Of a stretch of DNA of 7,083 nt, positions 1-6,657 are shown piece after piece (position 1 is the stretch's first letter; each line of letters starts with the position of its first letter). Origin of the DNA: Acidobacteriota bacterium. Lineage in GTDB: Bacteria > Acidobacteriota > Blastocatellia > Pyrinomonadales > Pyrinomonadaceae. The notes below the pieces were generated by a model. That model was given only the letters and a program-made list of their open reading frames with translations. It was not told where the DNA came from and did no database searches. The DNA is taken from the NCBI GenBank assembly GCA_029777145.1, contig JAKOSS010000190.1, forward strand, positions 1 through 7,083. The letters run 5' to 3'. The position numbers and the translations under genes are program-made.

Positions 1-35
1 AAATGAAAGAACTTTTTCATAGCAATTCAACTTAA

Positions 36-268
36 GATTCAAGATTCAGAGTTCAAGATTCCAAAGAATCCAGAGATTTCAAAGATTCCAAAGATTCCAG
101 AGATTCCAGAGATTCCAGAGATTCCAAAGATTCCAAAGATTCCAAAGATTCCAAAGAATCCAGAGATTCCAGAGATTCCAGTGATTCCAGTGATTCCAAA
201 GATTCCAGAGATTTCAAAGATTCCAGAGATTTCAAGATTCCAGAATTTCCGAGATTTTAAGATTCCAG
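36..268. repeat. 9-nt tandem repeat tract (AGATTCCAR-like), left arm
   Basis: About 25 near-perfect copies of a 9-nt unit (AGATTCCAA or AGATTCCAG, with occasional AGAATCCAG, AGATTTCAA and TGATTCCAG variants) run head to tail. Because the unit is a multiple of three, several frames stay open and read as low-complexity peptides such as ESLESL, SGISGI or IPEIPK. Composition and periodicity explain these frames, so I do not call them genes. Short intergenic 9-nt repeats of this style are, from general recollection, common in some Acidobacteriota; that is an inference. Confidence 0.9.
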
Positions 269-302
269 GTTTCGAACTTACAGCGATCCAAGGCATAACT
301 CT

Positions 303-395
303 GAATCCCCGAAATCTCTGGAATTTTGGAATCCCTGGAATCTCTGGAATTTTTGGAATCCCTGAAATCCCTGAAATCCCAAATCCCCAATCCCA
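303..395. repeat. Inverted right arm of the 9-nt repeat
   Basis: This stretch is built from TCTGGAATT, TTTGGAATC, CCTGGAATC and CCTGAAATC, which are reverse complements or close variants of the left-arm unit. The array therefore switches orientation across a spacer of about 35 nt (roughly 269-302). A single strand could fold into a long imperfect stem of up to about 90 pairs, using only part of the longer left arm. The copies decay towards the right end (CCAAATCCCCAATCCC). Confidence 0.85.
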
Positions 396-517
396 AATGA
401 AACTGACGCCTCGGCTTTCGATTCGGATCGCCTGAGGTGTGGACCTCGAGCGACCGGCGCGAAAAGCGTCGGCGTCAGATTGATCTCAGCTAGTATTGAC
501 CGTTGATCAAGACTATC
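396..517. other. Non-coding stretch downstream of rpmE; small hairpins, no clear terminator
   Basis: No credible gene lies here. Two small inverted repeats are visible: GAGGT-GTGG-ACCTC (434-447) and a GC-rich imperfect hairpin at 452-476 with loop GAAAA. Either lies in the right place to end the leftward rpmE transcript. Neither is followed by a T-run on the minus strand, so neither can be called an intrinsic terminator. There is also a TTGATCAA palindrome at 504-511. Confidence 0.4.
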
Positions 518-724
518 TTACTTGCCGCGGGCGTAGCGCCTGTTGAAGCGGTCAACGCGTCCGGCGGTATCGACAAGCTTCTGCTTGCCGGTGAAAAACG
601 GATGGCACTCCGAGCAAATTTCGATGTGCAGATCTTCTTTCAGCGTCGAGCGGGTTTTGAAATTGTTGCCGCACGCGCAGATAACGGAAATTTCGGTATA
701 GTTCGGATGTATTTCAGGTTTCAT
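518..724 (-). CDS. rpmE: Large ribosomal subunit protein bL31 (zinc-binding form)
   Basis: This is a 68-residue protein of the 50S ribosomal subunit. It begins [20 protein letters not shown] and keeps the L31 hallmarks: IHPxY near the N-terminus, CACGN (Cys16 and Cys18), [13 protein letters not shown] (Cys37 and Cys40) and [10 protein letters not shown] near the C-terminus. The four cysteines form the zinc site of the C+ type, as opposed to the zinc-free paralog (YkgM/RpmE2 type) induced under zinc starvation. Length matches the family (about 65-75). The frame stays open upstream to an ATG at 931, but homology starts exactly at the ATG at 722-724, which has AGGAGA 12 nt upstream, so the longer reading is rejected. 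It is transcribed alone, with a sigma70-like promoter in the divergent gap. Confidence 0.96.
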   Translation of the reverse strand: MKPEIHPNYTEISVICACGNNFKTRSTLKEDLHIEICSECHPFFTGKQKLVDTAGRVDRFNRRYARGK

Positions 725-736
725 TTTTTCAAATGG

Positions 737-742
737 TCTCCT
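737..742 (-). promoter_or_regulatory. Ribosome binding site of rpmE
   Basis: The minus strand reads AGGAGA 12 nt before the ATG of rpmE. The spacing is somewhat long, but this is one of the few recognisable Shine-Dalgarno sequences in the window. It supports the 68-residue start over the upstream in-frame ATG. Confidence 0.6.
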
Positions 743-754
743 ATGTCTAAAATC

Positions 755-769
755 TTGCCCCGGAGGCAA
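755..769 (-). other. Small hairpin in the rpmE leader
   Basis: TTGCC-TCCGG-GGCAA on the minus strand is a 5-bp stem with a 5-nt loop. It lies at the very start of the predicted roughly 45-nt rpmE leader, upstream of the ribosome binding site. Structured leaders for L31 autoregulation are known in several phyla. Whether this one is such an element is unproven; the stem is short. Confidence 0.35.
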
Positions 770-775
770 ACTCCA

Positions 776-805
776 ATAATACGGCTTGCCGTTCAAAAAC
801 GTCAA
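776..805 (-). promoter_or_regulatory. Sigma70-type promoter for rpmE
   Basis: On the minus strand, TTGACG (800-805) and TATTAT (776-781) are separated by 18 nt, each matching the TTGACA/TATAAT consensus at five of six positions. Transcription would start near 769, giving a leader of about 45 nt before the rpmE ATG. This is the strongest promoter-like sequence I see in the window, as expected for a ribosomal protein gene. Confidence 0.65.
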
Positions 806-863
806 GCTTTGATTCTCACGCAATTGCTTGCCCGCCATCGATTCCGGTGGTAGATTTCCCTCA

Positions 864-1508
864 ATGGAGTGGGGCTTTCCATCGATCGGGTCATTCGTTA
901 ACAACAATGGTTTTGTGATCGCCTGGTGCATCGGCGTCCTGCCGATGTCAGCCTTTTTGATCGCCTCTTGGTTTTCAAGATCAAAGAAGTCCGAGAACGA
1001 CGGGGCCGGTGAACGGTCCAGTCAACTCATGAGCCTGATCGGCGGGTTTGTCTTTTTTCTTGTGGCAGGAGGGGGCCTTGTAAAACTTGGACACAGCTAC
1101 AACGAGTTTTCAGCCTGCCGCCAATTCGATCTGAACAGCATTTCGCACATTGCGGTGGCAAGAATGCGAAACGAGTTCGCAGAACCCCAGAAGTCGATCC
1201 GGTTCGAAAAATCCGAGCGGCTCACGGAAGGCTTGAGTCTGCTCCGACGAGCCGGTGATCGTGGACGTCGAAAAAGTACATTCTTCGAAGACGGCTACCG
1301 TTTCGAACTATTCACTTCTGATTCCGAAGCGCCCCAAATGCGGCTCTATTATTTCGCGAAAACTAATGGCGGCGATGAGACCGATGCCGTGGTGGTCGAG
1401 TGTCGCCCGACGGGCCGGGATTACAAGATTTCGGACGAGGTCTACAGTGCGCCGACATTCGGGGATTGGGTCAAACGCGAGATCGTACCGGAATTCGCTA
1501 AGAACTGA
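864..1508 (+). CDS. Hypothetical membrane protein with two transmembrane helices
   Basis: I do not recognise the family. From the chosen ATG the product is 214 residues. Two hydrophobic helices are evident: about residues 17-37 ([21 protein letters not shown]) and about 56-76 ([21 protein letters not shown]). They are joined by a short charged loop ([15 protein letters not shown]). By the positive-inside rule this loop should be cytoplasmic, placing both termini and the roughly 138-residue hydrophilic C-terminal domain outside the membrane. That domain alternates charged segments with strand-like stretches ([23 protein letters not shown]), with no catalytic motif that I recognise. The start is uncertain: a TTG at 828 is in frame, a GTG at 915 would still keep most of helix 1, and no candidate has a good ribosome binding site. 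It is divergent from rpmE, and its 3' end overlaps the convergent methyltransferase gene by 11 nt. Confidence 0.72.
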   Translation: MEWGFPSIGSFVNNNGFVIAWCIGVLPMSAFLIASWFSRSKKSENDGAGERSSQLMSLIGGFVFFLVAGGGLVKLGHSYNEFSACRQFDLNSISHIAVARMRNEFAEPQKSIRFEKSERLTEGLSLLRRAGDRGRRKSTFFEDGYRFELFTSDSEAPQMRLYYFAKTNGGDETDAVVVECRPTGRDYKISDEVYSAPTFGDWVKREIVPEFAKN

Positions 1509-2667
1509 GCAATTCCTCGAGCCGCTGATGTTCGATTCCGAACTCTTCCTTCAAGCCACGGATCTCACGGTCGAACCGCTCAGTGTCGGCCGGCCTAACC
1601 GCTTTTGTGCCGACGATCATATTGTTCTTCGGAGTGTGTTCGGTCGAGATGAATTCGAAGATGCGCGTTGAATACCCGGCGCGTTCCAGAAGCAAAGAAC
1701 GGAGCCCGTCGGTGATCATTTCAGAGAAGTTCTCAAGAATCGAGCCGTGTTTGAGGACATCGCGGAGCATTTCCGGGGCCTTGATCTGCGGGCGCAGTTC
1801 CTGGTGACAGCAAGGCGCGACGACGATCAGTTCCGCGCCCGCCGCGATCGCCTTGAAGATCGCGTCGTCGGTAGCTGTATTGCAGGCGTGAAGCGCGATC
1901 AGGACGTCGACGTCCTTCAGTTCAAAGTCTTCGATCTTGCCTTCGACGAACTGCAGGCCGTCGAAATCAGCACCTCGGGCGATGTCATTGCAGAGTCCGA
2001 CGAGTTCTGCCTTAGAGTCGACGCCGGTCACTGAAACGTCGATGTTGCAAATGTTGCGGAAATAATCGTATGCGGCAAAGGTCAGATATCCCTTGCCGGC
2101 TCCCATGTCGACGATCCGGAGTTTCTTCTTTCCGTTCAGCCCCGACTTCTCGACAAGTACGGAAAGCGTTTCGACGAATCGGTTGATCTGCTTCCATTTG
2201 TCGTGTTGTTTGTCGCGGACCTCGCCAGCATCGGTCGTGATACCGAGTGCCCGAAGGTAAAAACTGCCGGCGTTCACGTAACGCTTCTTTTCACGATCGT
2301 GCCCGAGCGACGGCTTCGTCTTGAAGGTGGGCTTGGCGACGTTCAGTCTCGACTTGCCTTTCTTTCCGACGTCGAGTTGCCAGTCGTGTTCCGTCGTAAA
2401 CAGATGCCCGCTCAAAAAACCGCCCGATAGTTGCTCGCGAAGCAAGGCGATCGATTCGTTGAAATCGTGATTTTTGGCCGTGTCGCGTGTATCATATCGA
2501 TAAAGGAAGAACAGCCGTGTCCCCTTCCGAGTAGTGATCAGGCGGATCAGCAGCTTCTGAAGATGCTCGTCCGGACCCTTGTAGTTTCCCAAGGTCATTT
2601 TGACGAACGTCTCTTCGTGCAAGCTTTTGGCGAATTCGGCGATGAATTTTTCGACGTTTTCGATCAT
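1498..2667 (-). CDS. SAM-dependent methyltransferase, Methyltransf_32 type
   Basis: This 389-residue class I methyltransferase probably acts in the cytoplasm; its substrate is unknown. The Rossmann-fold core occupies about residues 180-355. Motif I is VDMGAGKGYLTF (186-197, SAM-binding GxGxG-like loop), the acidic strand-2 end is GVDSKAEL (215-222), and ALHACNTATDDAI (258-270) and VVAPCCHQEL (282-291) follow. The paired-cysteine PCCH motif after strand 5 is characteristic of the Methyltransf_32 domain, shared with eukaryotic GSTCD- and METTL25/RRNAD1-like proteins. The N-terminal 180 residues form a basic extension (GKKGKSRLNVAKPTFKTKPS) that may contact nucleic acid; this is inference. The start ATG lacks a Shine-Dalgarno sequence but has a promoter-like sequence just upstream. 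The gene diverges from the DinB-like pair with only 40 nt between them and converges with the membrane protein gene. Confidence 0.85.
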   Translation of the reverse strand: MIENVEKFIAEFAKSLHEETFVKMTLGNYKGPDEHLQKLLIRLITTRKGTRLFFLYRYDTRDTAKNHDFNESIALLREQLSGGFLSGHLFTTEHDWQLDVGKKGKSRLNVAKPTFKTKPSLGHDREKKRYVNAGSFYLRALGITTDAGEVRDKQHDKWKQINRFVETLSVLVEKSGLNGKKKLRIVDMGAGKGYLTFAAYDYFRNICNIDVSVTGVDSKAELVGLCNDIARGADFDGLQFVEGKIEDFELKDVDVLIALHACNTATDDAIFKAIAAGAELIVVAPCCHQELRPQIKAPEMLRDVLKHGSILENFSEMITDGLRSLLLERAGYSTRIFEFISTEHTPKNNMIVGTKAVRPADTERFDREIRGLKEEFGIEHQRLEELLSS

Positions 2668-2672
2668 TCGAA

Positions 2673-2693
2673 ATTCGGAGTGAATATCCGAAT
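2673..2693. promoter_or_regulatory. Operator-like inverted repeat in a divergent promoter gap
   Basis: ATTCGG (2673-2678) and CCGAAT (2688-2693) form a 6-bp dyad around a 9-nt AT-rich centre. It sits in the 40-nt gap between the divergent methyltransferase and DinB-like genes. It overlaps the predicted -10 edge and start of the leftward transcript, where a dimeric regulator could affect both genes. Chance occurrence is possible. Confidence 0.35.
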
Positions 2694-2721
2694 CATACGA
2701 AAATCAGATGAAGACAATCAA
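2692..2721 (-). promoter_or_regulatory. Candidate sigma70 promoter for the methyltransferase gene
   Basis: On the minus strand, TTGATT (2716-2721) and TATGAT (2692-2697) are spaced 18 nt apart. Transcription would begin near 2685, leaving a leader under 20 nt before the ATG at 2667. The -35 box would lie inside the first codons of the divergent DinB-like gene, which the 40-nt gap makes unavoidable. Confidence 0.4.
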
Positions 2722-3205
2722 CCGGGACGACTTTCTAAAATCAATGCTGGCGCTCGTCAAGGAGACCTTCGAAGGGACGTCGACCGACTTTGGGACGATG
2801 TATCTCGACAAGGACACATCGTTGCTGATAACGCTCGAAACGATTGATGCCGCGACCGCGTCAAAATCGCTTACGGACGACGGAATGACGATCGCGGCGC
2901 ATTGCGAGCATCTTCGTTTCTATATCGATTTTCTCAAGAATTATCTGAGCGAGAACTTCGAAATAGTCGATTGGAAAGAGAGCTGGGGAACCAAGACCGT
3001 CACGAAAAAGGAATGGAACGCGCTGCGGGGAAAACTGCACAAAGCCTATCAGGCGGTTCTTGATACTTTCACCGAGGTCGAGGAATGGTCGGACCACAAG
3101 ATCTCAGGCGCGCTCGGGATCCTGACGCACACGGCATATCACCTCAGCGCGATCAGGCAAATGCAGAAGATGTTGCGAAAGGACGCCGTGATCCTTGAAG
3201 TTTGA
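2708..3205 (+). CDS. DinB-like (four-helix, metal-binding) protein, first of a tandem pair
   Basis: This 165-residue, mainly helical protein of the DinB/YfiT-like superfamily is probably cytoplasmic. The motif LTHTAYHLSAIRQM (139-152) is the typical last helix, supplying His141 and His145. His68 in AAHCEHLRFY (63-72) is the likely third metal ligand, since it is the one conserved in the neighbouring paralog; His65 is not conserved. Family members use this triad to hold a divalent metal, and several are thiol-dependent S-transferases (bacillithiol, mycothiol or glutathione types). The activity here cannot be predicted. The ATG lacks a Shine-Dalgarno sequence, but the N-terminus aligns residue for residue with that of the next gene. 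It is the likely first gene of the cluster running to 5060 and ends 7 nt before its paralog. Confidence 0.83.
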   Translation: MKTINRDDFLKSMLALVKETFEGTSTDFGTMYLDKDTSLLITLETIDAATASKSLTDDGMTIAAHCEHLRFYIDFLKNYLSENFEIVDWKESWGTKTVTKKEWNALRGKLHKAYQAVLDTFTEVEEWSDHKISGALGILTHTAYHLSAIRQMQKMLRKDAVILEV

Positions 3206-3212
3206 GAGCAGT

Positions 3213-3680
3213 ATGGAACAGATCGAAAAAGAGTATTTCATCAAGTCGCTTGCGTATCTCTTCCGCGAGACATTCGAGGGATCGCCCGAAGGTCAGGGCA
3301 GCGCGTATCTCGATCGCGGCGTTGGAATTTTTGCGACGCTCGGTTCCGCATCCGCCGAGGCGGCGTCGCGCGATGTGCACGGAACCACGGCGGCCGCCCA
3401 AACGGAACACGCAAAATTCTACCTGGACCGCCTTTGCGAATTCATGAACGGTCGGACCGAACCGGTAAAGTGGGGCCAGAGCTGGCTGATCGAAACCGTC
3501 GACGAAGAAGAGTGGGACGCGCTGCGAGAATCGGTGCGAAAGGCGTACGAGAATACACTCAAATTGATCGCCGAGCATCAGGATTGGACCGAACCTAATG
3601 TCGGGATGGCGATGGCGATGCTCGCCCATACGGCGTATCATCTCGGATCGATCAGGCAGATCCTGAAAGCAACGAAATGA
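3213..3680 (+). CDS. DinB-like protein, second of a tandem pair
   Basis: This 155-residue protein is a clear paralog of the preceding one. Shared blocks include ETFEG (19-23), YLD (32-34), SW with EEWDALR (about 90-105), KAY (110-112) and [13 protein letters not shown] (138-150). The predicted metal ligands His66, His139 and His143 are all kept, while the extra histidine of the first copy is Gln63 here. I chose the ATG at 3213 over an in-frame TTG at 3195 because from this ATG it aligns with the first residues of its neighbour without a gap. The upstream GAGAG is only a weak ribosome binding site. Its stop overlaps the start of the next gene (ATGA), so the two are probably translationally coupled. 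Divergence of the copies indicates an old duplication. The reaction is unknown. Confidence 0.83.
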   Translation: MEQIEKEYFIKSLAYLFRETFEGSPEGQGSAYLDRGVGIFATLGSASAEAASRDVHGTTAAAQTEHAKFYLDRLCEFMNGRTEPVKWGQSWLIETVDEEEWDALRESVRKAYENTLKLIAEHQDWTEPNVGMAMAMLAHTAYHLGSIRQILKATK

Positions 3681-4087
3681 ACCTTTTCCATCTTGCATTT
3701 CCGGTCCGCGACCTCGACGAGGCGCGCGCATTTTACGGACGGATCCTCGGATGTCCCGAGGGTAGAAGTTCGTCCGATTGGGTCGACTTTGACCTTTTCG
3801 GTCATCAGATTGTCGCGCACCTTTCACCCAATTCCGGTGTTGTCCATCGCAATGAGGTCGATTCCGATCATGTTCCCGTCCCGCATTTCGGTGTCGTCCT
3901 GCCAATGGCCGATTGGCGCTCGCTCGCCGACCGACTGCGCGCAAACGGCGTCGAGTTCGTCATCGAACCGAAGATCCGCTTCAAGGGACAGGTCGGCGAA
4001 CAGGCGACGATGTTCTTTCTCGATCCTTCAGGCAATGCCCTTGAGTTCAAGTCGTTCGCCGATTTCTCGCAAGTTTTCGCGAAATGA
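3677..4087 (+). CDS. VOC/glyoxalase-fold protein
   Basis: This 136-residue protein has the vicinal oxygen chelate fold (two beta-alpha-beta-beta-beta modules). It begins [20 protein letters not shown], the standard first module with His5 as a metal ligand, and the second module starts at VPHFGVVL with His70. The terminal strand [12 protein letters not shown] (116-127) supplies Glu123. The fourth ligand is probably in FGHQIVAHL (41-49). Family members include glyoxalase I, ring-cleaving dioxygenases and thiol transferases for antibiotic resistance. A member this general cannot be given a substrate. Its 4-nt overlap with the DinB-like gene, another metal-dependent and often thiol-linked family, suggests a shared detoxification or modification role; that is inference. 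Confidence 0.85.
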   Translation: MNLFHLAFPVRDLDEARAFYGRILGCPEGRSSSDWVDFDLFGHQIVAHLSPNSGVVHRNEVDSDHVPVPHFGVVLPMADWRSLADRLRANGVEFVIEPKIRFKGQVGEQATMFFLDPSGNALEFKSFADFSQVFAK

Positions 4088-4112
4088 TCCGGCCCAAAAC
4101 CAATTGCAAATA

Positions 4113-5060
4113 ATGAAGCTATTTAAAAACATAGTTCTCGTGTCGGTTATTTTCGTATTTGCCGCCGGCATAATCGCGCAGACGCGGCGGATCGCCGTCA
4201 CGATCGACGATCTCCCGGTCGTCAGCACTCGGAAGGACATCGCGACGCGCCGCACGATCACGCGAAATCTGCTGGTTCACATCAAAAAGGAAAAGATCCC
4301 CGCGATCGGCTTCGTCAACGAAAACAAGCTGTATACGGAAGACAAGCGCGACGAGGCGCAGGTCGATCTGCTCCGGATGTGGCTCGACGCCGGGCTTGAA
4401 TTGGGCAATCACACGTTCTCTCACATGAGCCTGCATGACAATCCTCTCGACGTTTACGAGGCGGACATCGTGAAGGGCGAGATCATCACAAAAGAGATCA
4501 TGGCCGACCGCGGGATGACGCCGCGATACTTTCGTCACCCGTTCCTTTGGACCGGCCTGACGCTCGATATCAAACGCGATCTCGGCGAATTTCTTCGCGA
4601 TCACGGGTACAAGATCGCGCCGGTAACGGTGGACAACGCCGACTACATCTTCGCCAGAGCTTATGACAATGCGTTCGACAAGCGCGACAAGGCAATGATG
4701 AAGAAGATCGGCGCGGCCTATGTGCCGTATATGGAGTCGAAGGTCGAATACTTTGAGCGGCAGTCGCAGAAATCGTTCGGACGGGAGATCAGCCAGATAC
4801 TGCTGATGCACGCGAACCGGATCAATTCGGAGTTCATCGGCGATCTTGGGAAAATGCTGAAGAAGCGCGGCTATACGCTGGTGAGCATTGAAGAAGCGCT
4901 GAAAGACGAGGCATACGATCGTCCCGACACGTTCGTCAAACGCAACGGCATTTCGTGGCTCCACCGCTGGGCTTTGGAAAAGGGAAAGGACGCGATCGTC
5001 GCTGACGAACCTCGCGTCCCGGAGTTTGTGCTCAAGTATTCCGGTTTTGATTCGGAATGA
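4113..5060 (+). CDS. Secreted polysaccharide deacetylase (NodB/CE4-like)
   Basis: This 315-residue protein is predicted to remove acetyl (or related N- or O-linked) groups from a cell-wall or extracellular glycan. The N-terminus MKLFKNIVLVSVIFVFAAGI has two lysines and a hydrophobic core to about residue 22, so export is likely. The NodB motifs are visible in order: VTIDDLP (29-35; Asp32 as base and Asp33 as metal ligand, replacing the usual TFDDGP), NHTFSH (99-104; His100 and His104 as metal ligands), YFRHPF (139-144; Arg141 and Pro143), VTVDNADY (171-178) and LLMHANRIN (230-238; His233 as probable catalytic acid). The frame is open back to 3693, but that extension lies over the VOC gene and has no domain; the ATG at 4113 directly precedes the signal peptide. 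The gene follows the VOC gene by 25 nt. Confidence 0.88.
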   Translation: MKLFKNIVLVSVIFVFAAGIIAQTRRIAVTIDDLPVVSTRKDIATRRTITRNLLVHIKKEKIPAIGFVNENKLYTEDKRDEAQVDLLRMWLDAGLELGNHTFSHMSLHDNPLDVYEADIVKGEIITKEIMADRGMTPRYFRHPFLWTGLTLDIKRDLGEFLRDHGYKIAPVTVDNADYIFARAYDNAFDKRDKAMMKKIGAAYVPYMESKVEYFERQSQKSFGREISQILLMHANRINSEFIGDLGKMLKKRGYTLVSIEEALKDEAYDRPDTFVKRNGISWLHRWALEKGKDAIVADEPRVPEFVLKYSGFDSE

Positions 5061-6620
5061 TCACTTCCTGACACCGTCGATCATTCGCGAGATCCCGAGC
5101 GGATTACTGTCCTTGAGCTCGTTCGGCAAAGAAGCATCCGGAAAATTCTGGTAGCAAACGTAACGGCAAAAGCGCTCGATCGCGCGCGTGCCGACGGCGC
5201 TCGTGCGCGAGTCGGAGGTCGCCGGATAAGGACCGCCGTGGACGATCGCCGCTCCGACCTCGACTCCGGTCGGGTAACCGTTGAAGATCAGGCGGCCGAC
5301 CTTCGTTTCAAGGATCGCGACGAGATCCGCGAACTCGACGAGATCTTCATGCGTGCCGTGGATCGATGCGGTCAGCTGGCCTTCCATGGTCCGTGCGATC
5401 TCGATCAACTCTTCACGTTGCGACGTTTCAACGAGCAGCGTCGTCGGACCGAAGATCTCGTCGGCGAGGTGCTCGTCCGATAGGAACGTCGCGGCATCTG
5501 TTTCAAACACCGACGCTTCAACGCCGTATCCGCAAACCTCGCCCGATGCCTCGATCCGTTCGAGATCGCGCCCGTCGCTGAGCCGCTTGTAGTTGTTCCG
5601 GATTCCCGATGTAAGGAGCGGATGCGGCGCGGTTTGCTGGATCAGATGTCCGAACTGCGCCTTGAACGGAATCGATTCGGCGATCTCGGGAATAACAACG
5701 ATCCCGGGCTTGGTGCAGAACTGCCCCGCGCCCGTCGTGACGGAAGTGTGAAGGCCGGCCGCGATCGATTCATGCCGTTCGCGCATCGCGCTCGGCAAGA
5801 TGAAGATCGGATTGACGGAACTCATTTCCGCATAGACGGCGATCGGTTCCGGCCTCGCCGCAGCGATGTCCATCAACGCGCGGCCTCCGGCCCGCGATCC
5901 GGTGAAACCCACCGCCTTGATCTCAGGATTTCGGACAAGCGCCTGGCCGATGTCATAGCCGGACGAGAAGATCAGGCTGAAAACGCCTTCGGGCATCCCG
6001 CAGTCCCGAGCCGCATCCGCGACTGCGGTTCCGACGAGTTCGGCCGTTCCGGGATGTGCAAAATGTGCATTGACGATCACCGGGCATCCCGAAGCGAGCG
6101 CCGATGCCGTGTCGCCGCCGGCGACGGAGTAGGCGAGCGGAAAATTGCTGGCGCAGAATACGGCGACAGGCCCGATCGGCTTGAGCATCGACCGTATGTC
6201 GGGCTTCGGAACGGGCTGGCGCTCAGGATCAGGAGAGTCGAGACGGGCATCGACCCAATCGCCCTGTTCGATGAGATCCGCGAACATCCGGAGTTGAAAA
6301 CACGTGCGGCCCCGTTCGCCGGCAAACCGCGCCGTCGGAAGTCCCGTTTCAAGCGACGCCCGTTCGAGGAGAGTGTCGCCGAGTCCCTCGATATTGTCGG
6401 CAATCTGTCGCAGAAATCGCGCGCGGTCCATTCCCGGCAGGTTGCCGAAAGCCAAACGGGCATCGCTGGCGAGTTTCGCGGCGTGTTCGAGTTCAGCGTG
6501 ACTCGCGGAGTGGAATTCCGGGCCGACCGCTTCGCCGGTCGAAGGGTCGAATGCCGTGAACGTCGCGCCGCCGACGTCACCGCGGCCGTAGCCGATGATA
6601 GAAGTTCCAAGGAGTGTCAT
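5061..6620 (-). CDS. NADP-type aldehyde dehydrogenase, probable alpha-ketoglutarate semialdehyde dehydrogenase
   Basis: This 519-residue cytoplasmic enzyme of the aldehyde dehydrogenase superfamily most likely oxidises 2,5-dioxopentanoate to 2-oxoglutarate (EC 1.2.1.26). Landmarks are CASNF with Asn159, VGFTGSRAGG (237-246) for the cofactor loop, YAEMSSVNP with Glu265 as general base, GAGQFCTKPG with the nucleophile Cys302, and EIFGPTTLL (388-396). The AEMSSVNP and GQFCTKPG versions of the motifs, the N-terminal GTSIIGYGRG and the length match the ketoglutarate semialdehyde subgroup (519 versus about 520-525). AGAGG lies 6 nt before the ATG, a good ribosome binding site. Upstream on the same strand is a DapA-family gene, whose products commonly make this substrate. 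That pairing fits hydroxyproline degradation or sugar-acid degradation; the window alone cannot decide. Its stop abuts the convergent deacetylase stop. Confidence 0.9.
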   Translation of the reverse strand: MTLLGTSIIGYGRGDVGGATFTAFDPSTGEAVGPEFHSASHAELEHAAKLASDARLAFGNLPGMDRARFLRQIADNIEGLGDTLLERASLETGLPTARFAGERGRTCFQLRMFADLIEQGDWVDARLDSPDPERQPVPKPDIRSMLKPIGPVAVFCASNFPLAYSVAGGDTASALASGCPVIVNAHFAHPGTAELVGTAVADAARDCGMPEGVFSLIFSSGYDIGQALVRNPEIKAVGFTGSRAGGRALMDIAAARPEPIAVYAEMSSVNPIFILPSAMRERHESIAAGLHTSVTTGAGQFCTKPGIVVIPEIAESIPFKAQFGHLIQQTAPHPLLTSGIRNNYKRLSDGRDLERIEASGEVCGYGVEASVFETDAATFLSDEHLADEIFGPTTLLVETSQREELIEIARTMEGQLTASIHGTHEDLVEFADLVAILETKVGRLIFNGYPTGVEVGAAIVHGGPYPATSDSRTSAVGTRAIERFCRYVCYQNFPDASLPNELKDSNPLGISRMIDGVRK

Positions 6621-6626
6621 TGTTTT

Positions 6627-6631
6627 CCTCT
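6627..6631 (-). promoter_or_regulatory. Ribosome binding site of the aldehyde dehydrogenase gene
   Basis: The minus strand reads AGAGG followed by AAAACA and the ATG at 6618-6620. The 6-nt spacing is near optimal and fixes the start, which also agrees with the usual N-terminus of the family. Confidence 0.65.
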
Positions 6632-6657
6632 TTTGGTCGAGAGTCGGGGACAGCTGA

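Noticed and set aside
39..435. Open frames in the 9-nt repeat region encoding ESLESL, SGISGI or IPEIPK peptides
   Set aside because: The 9-nt period keeps frames open on both strands; the peptides are pure low complexity and there is no ribosome binding site.
434..476. Intrinsic terminator for rpmE
   Set aside because: Hairpins are present but neither is followed by a U-run in the leftward direction.
725..931. N-terminal extension of rpmE from an ATG at 931
   Set aside because: L31 homology begins exactly at the ATG at 722-724, and the extension would cross the promoter and overlap the divergent gene.
3153..3944. Long minus-strand open frame opposite the DinB-like and VOC genes
   Set aside because: Its translation is Arg-rich with no domain, and the plus-strand genes there have clear family motifs.
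3693..4112. Upstream extension of the deacetylase frame
   Set aside because: It lies within the VOC gene in another frame, is arginine/serine-rich shadow sequence, and would place the signal peptide internally.
4119..4964. Minus-strand open frame of 281 codons opposite the deacetylase
   Set aside because: It is an antisense shadow without recognisable domain; the plus strand has the full NodB motif set.
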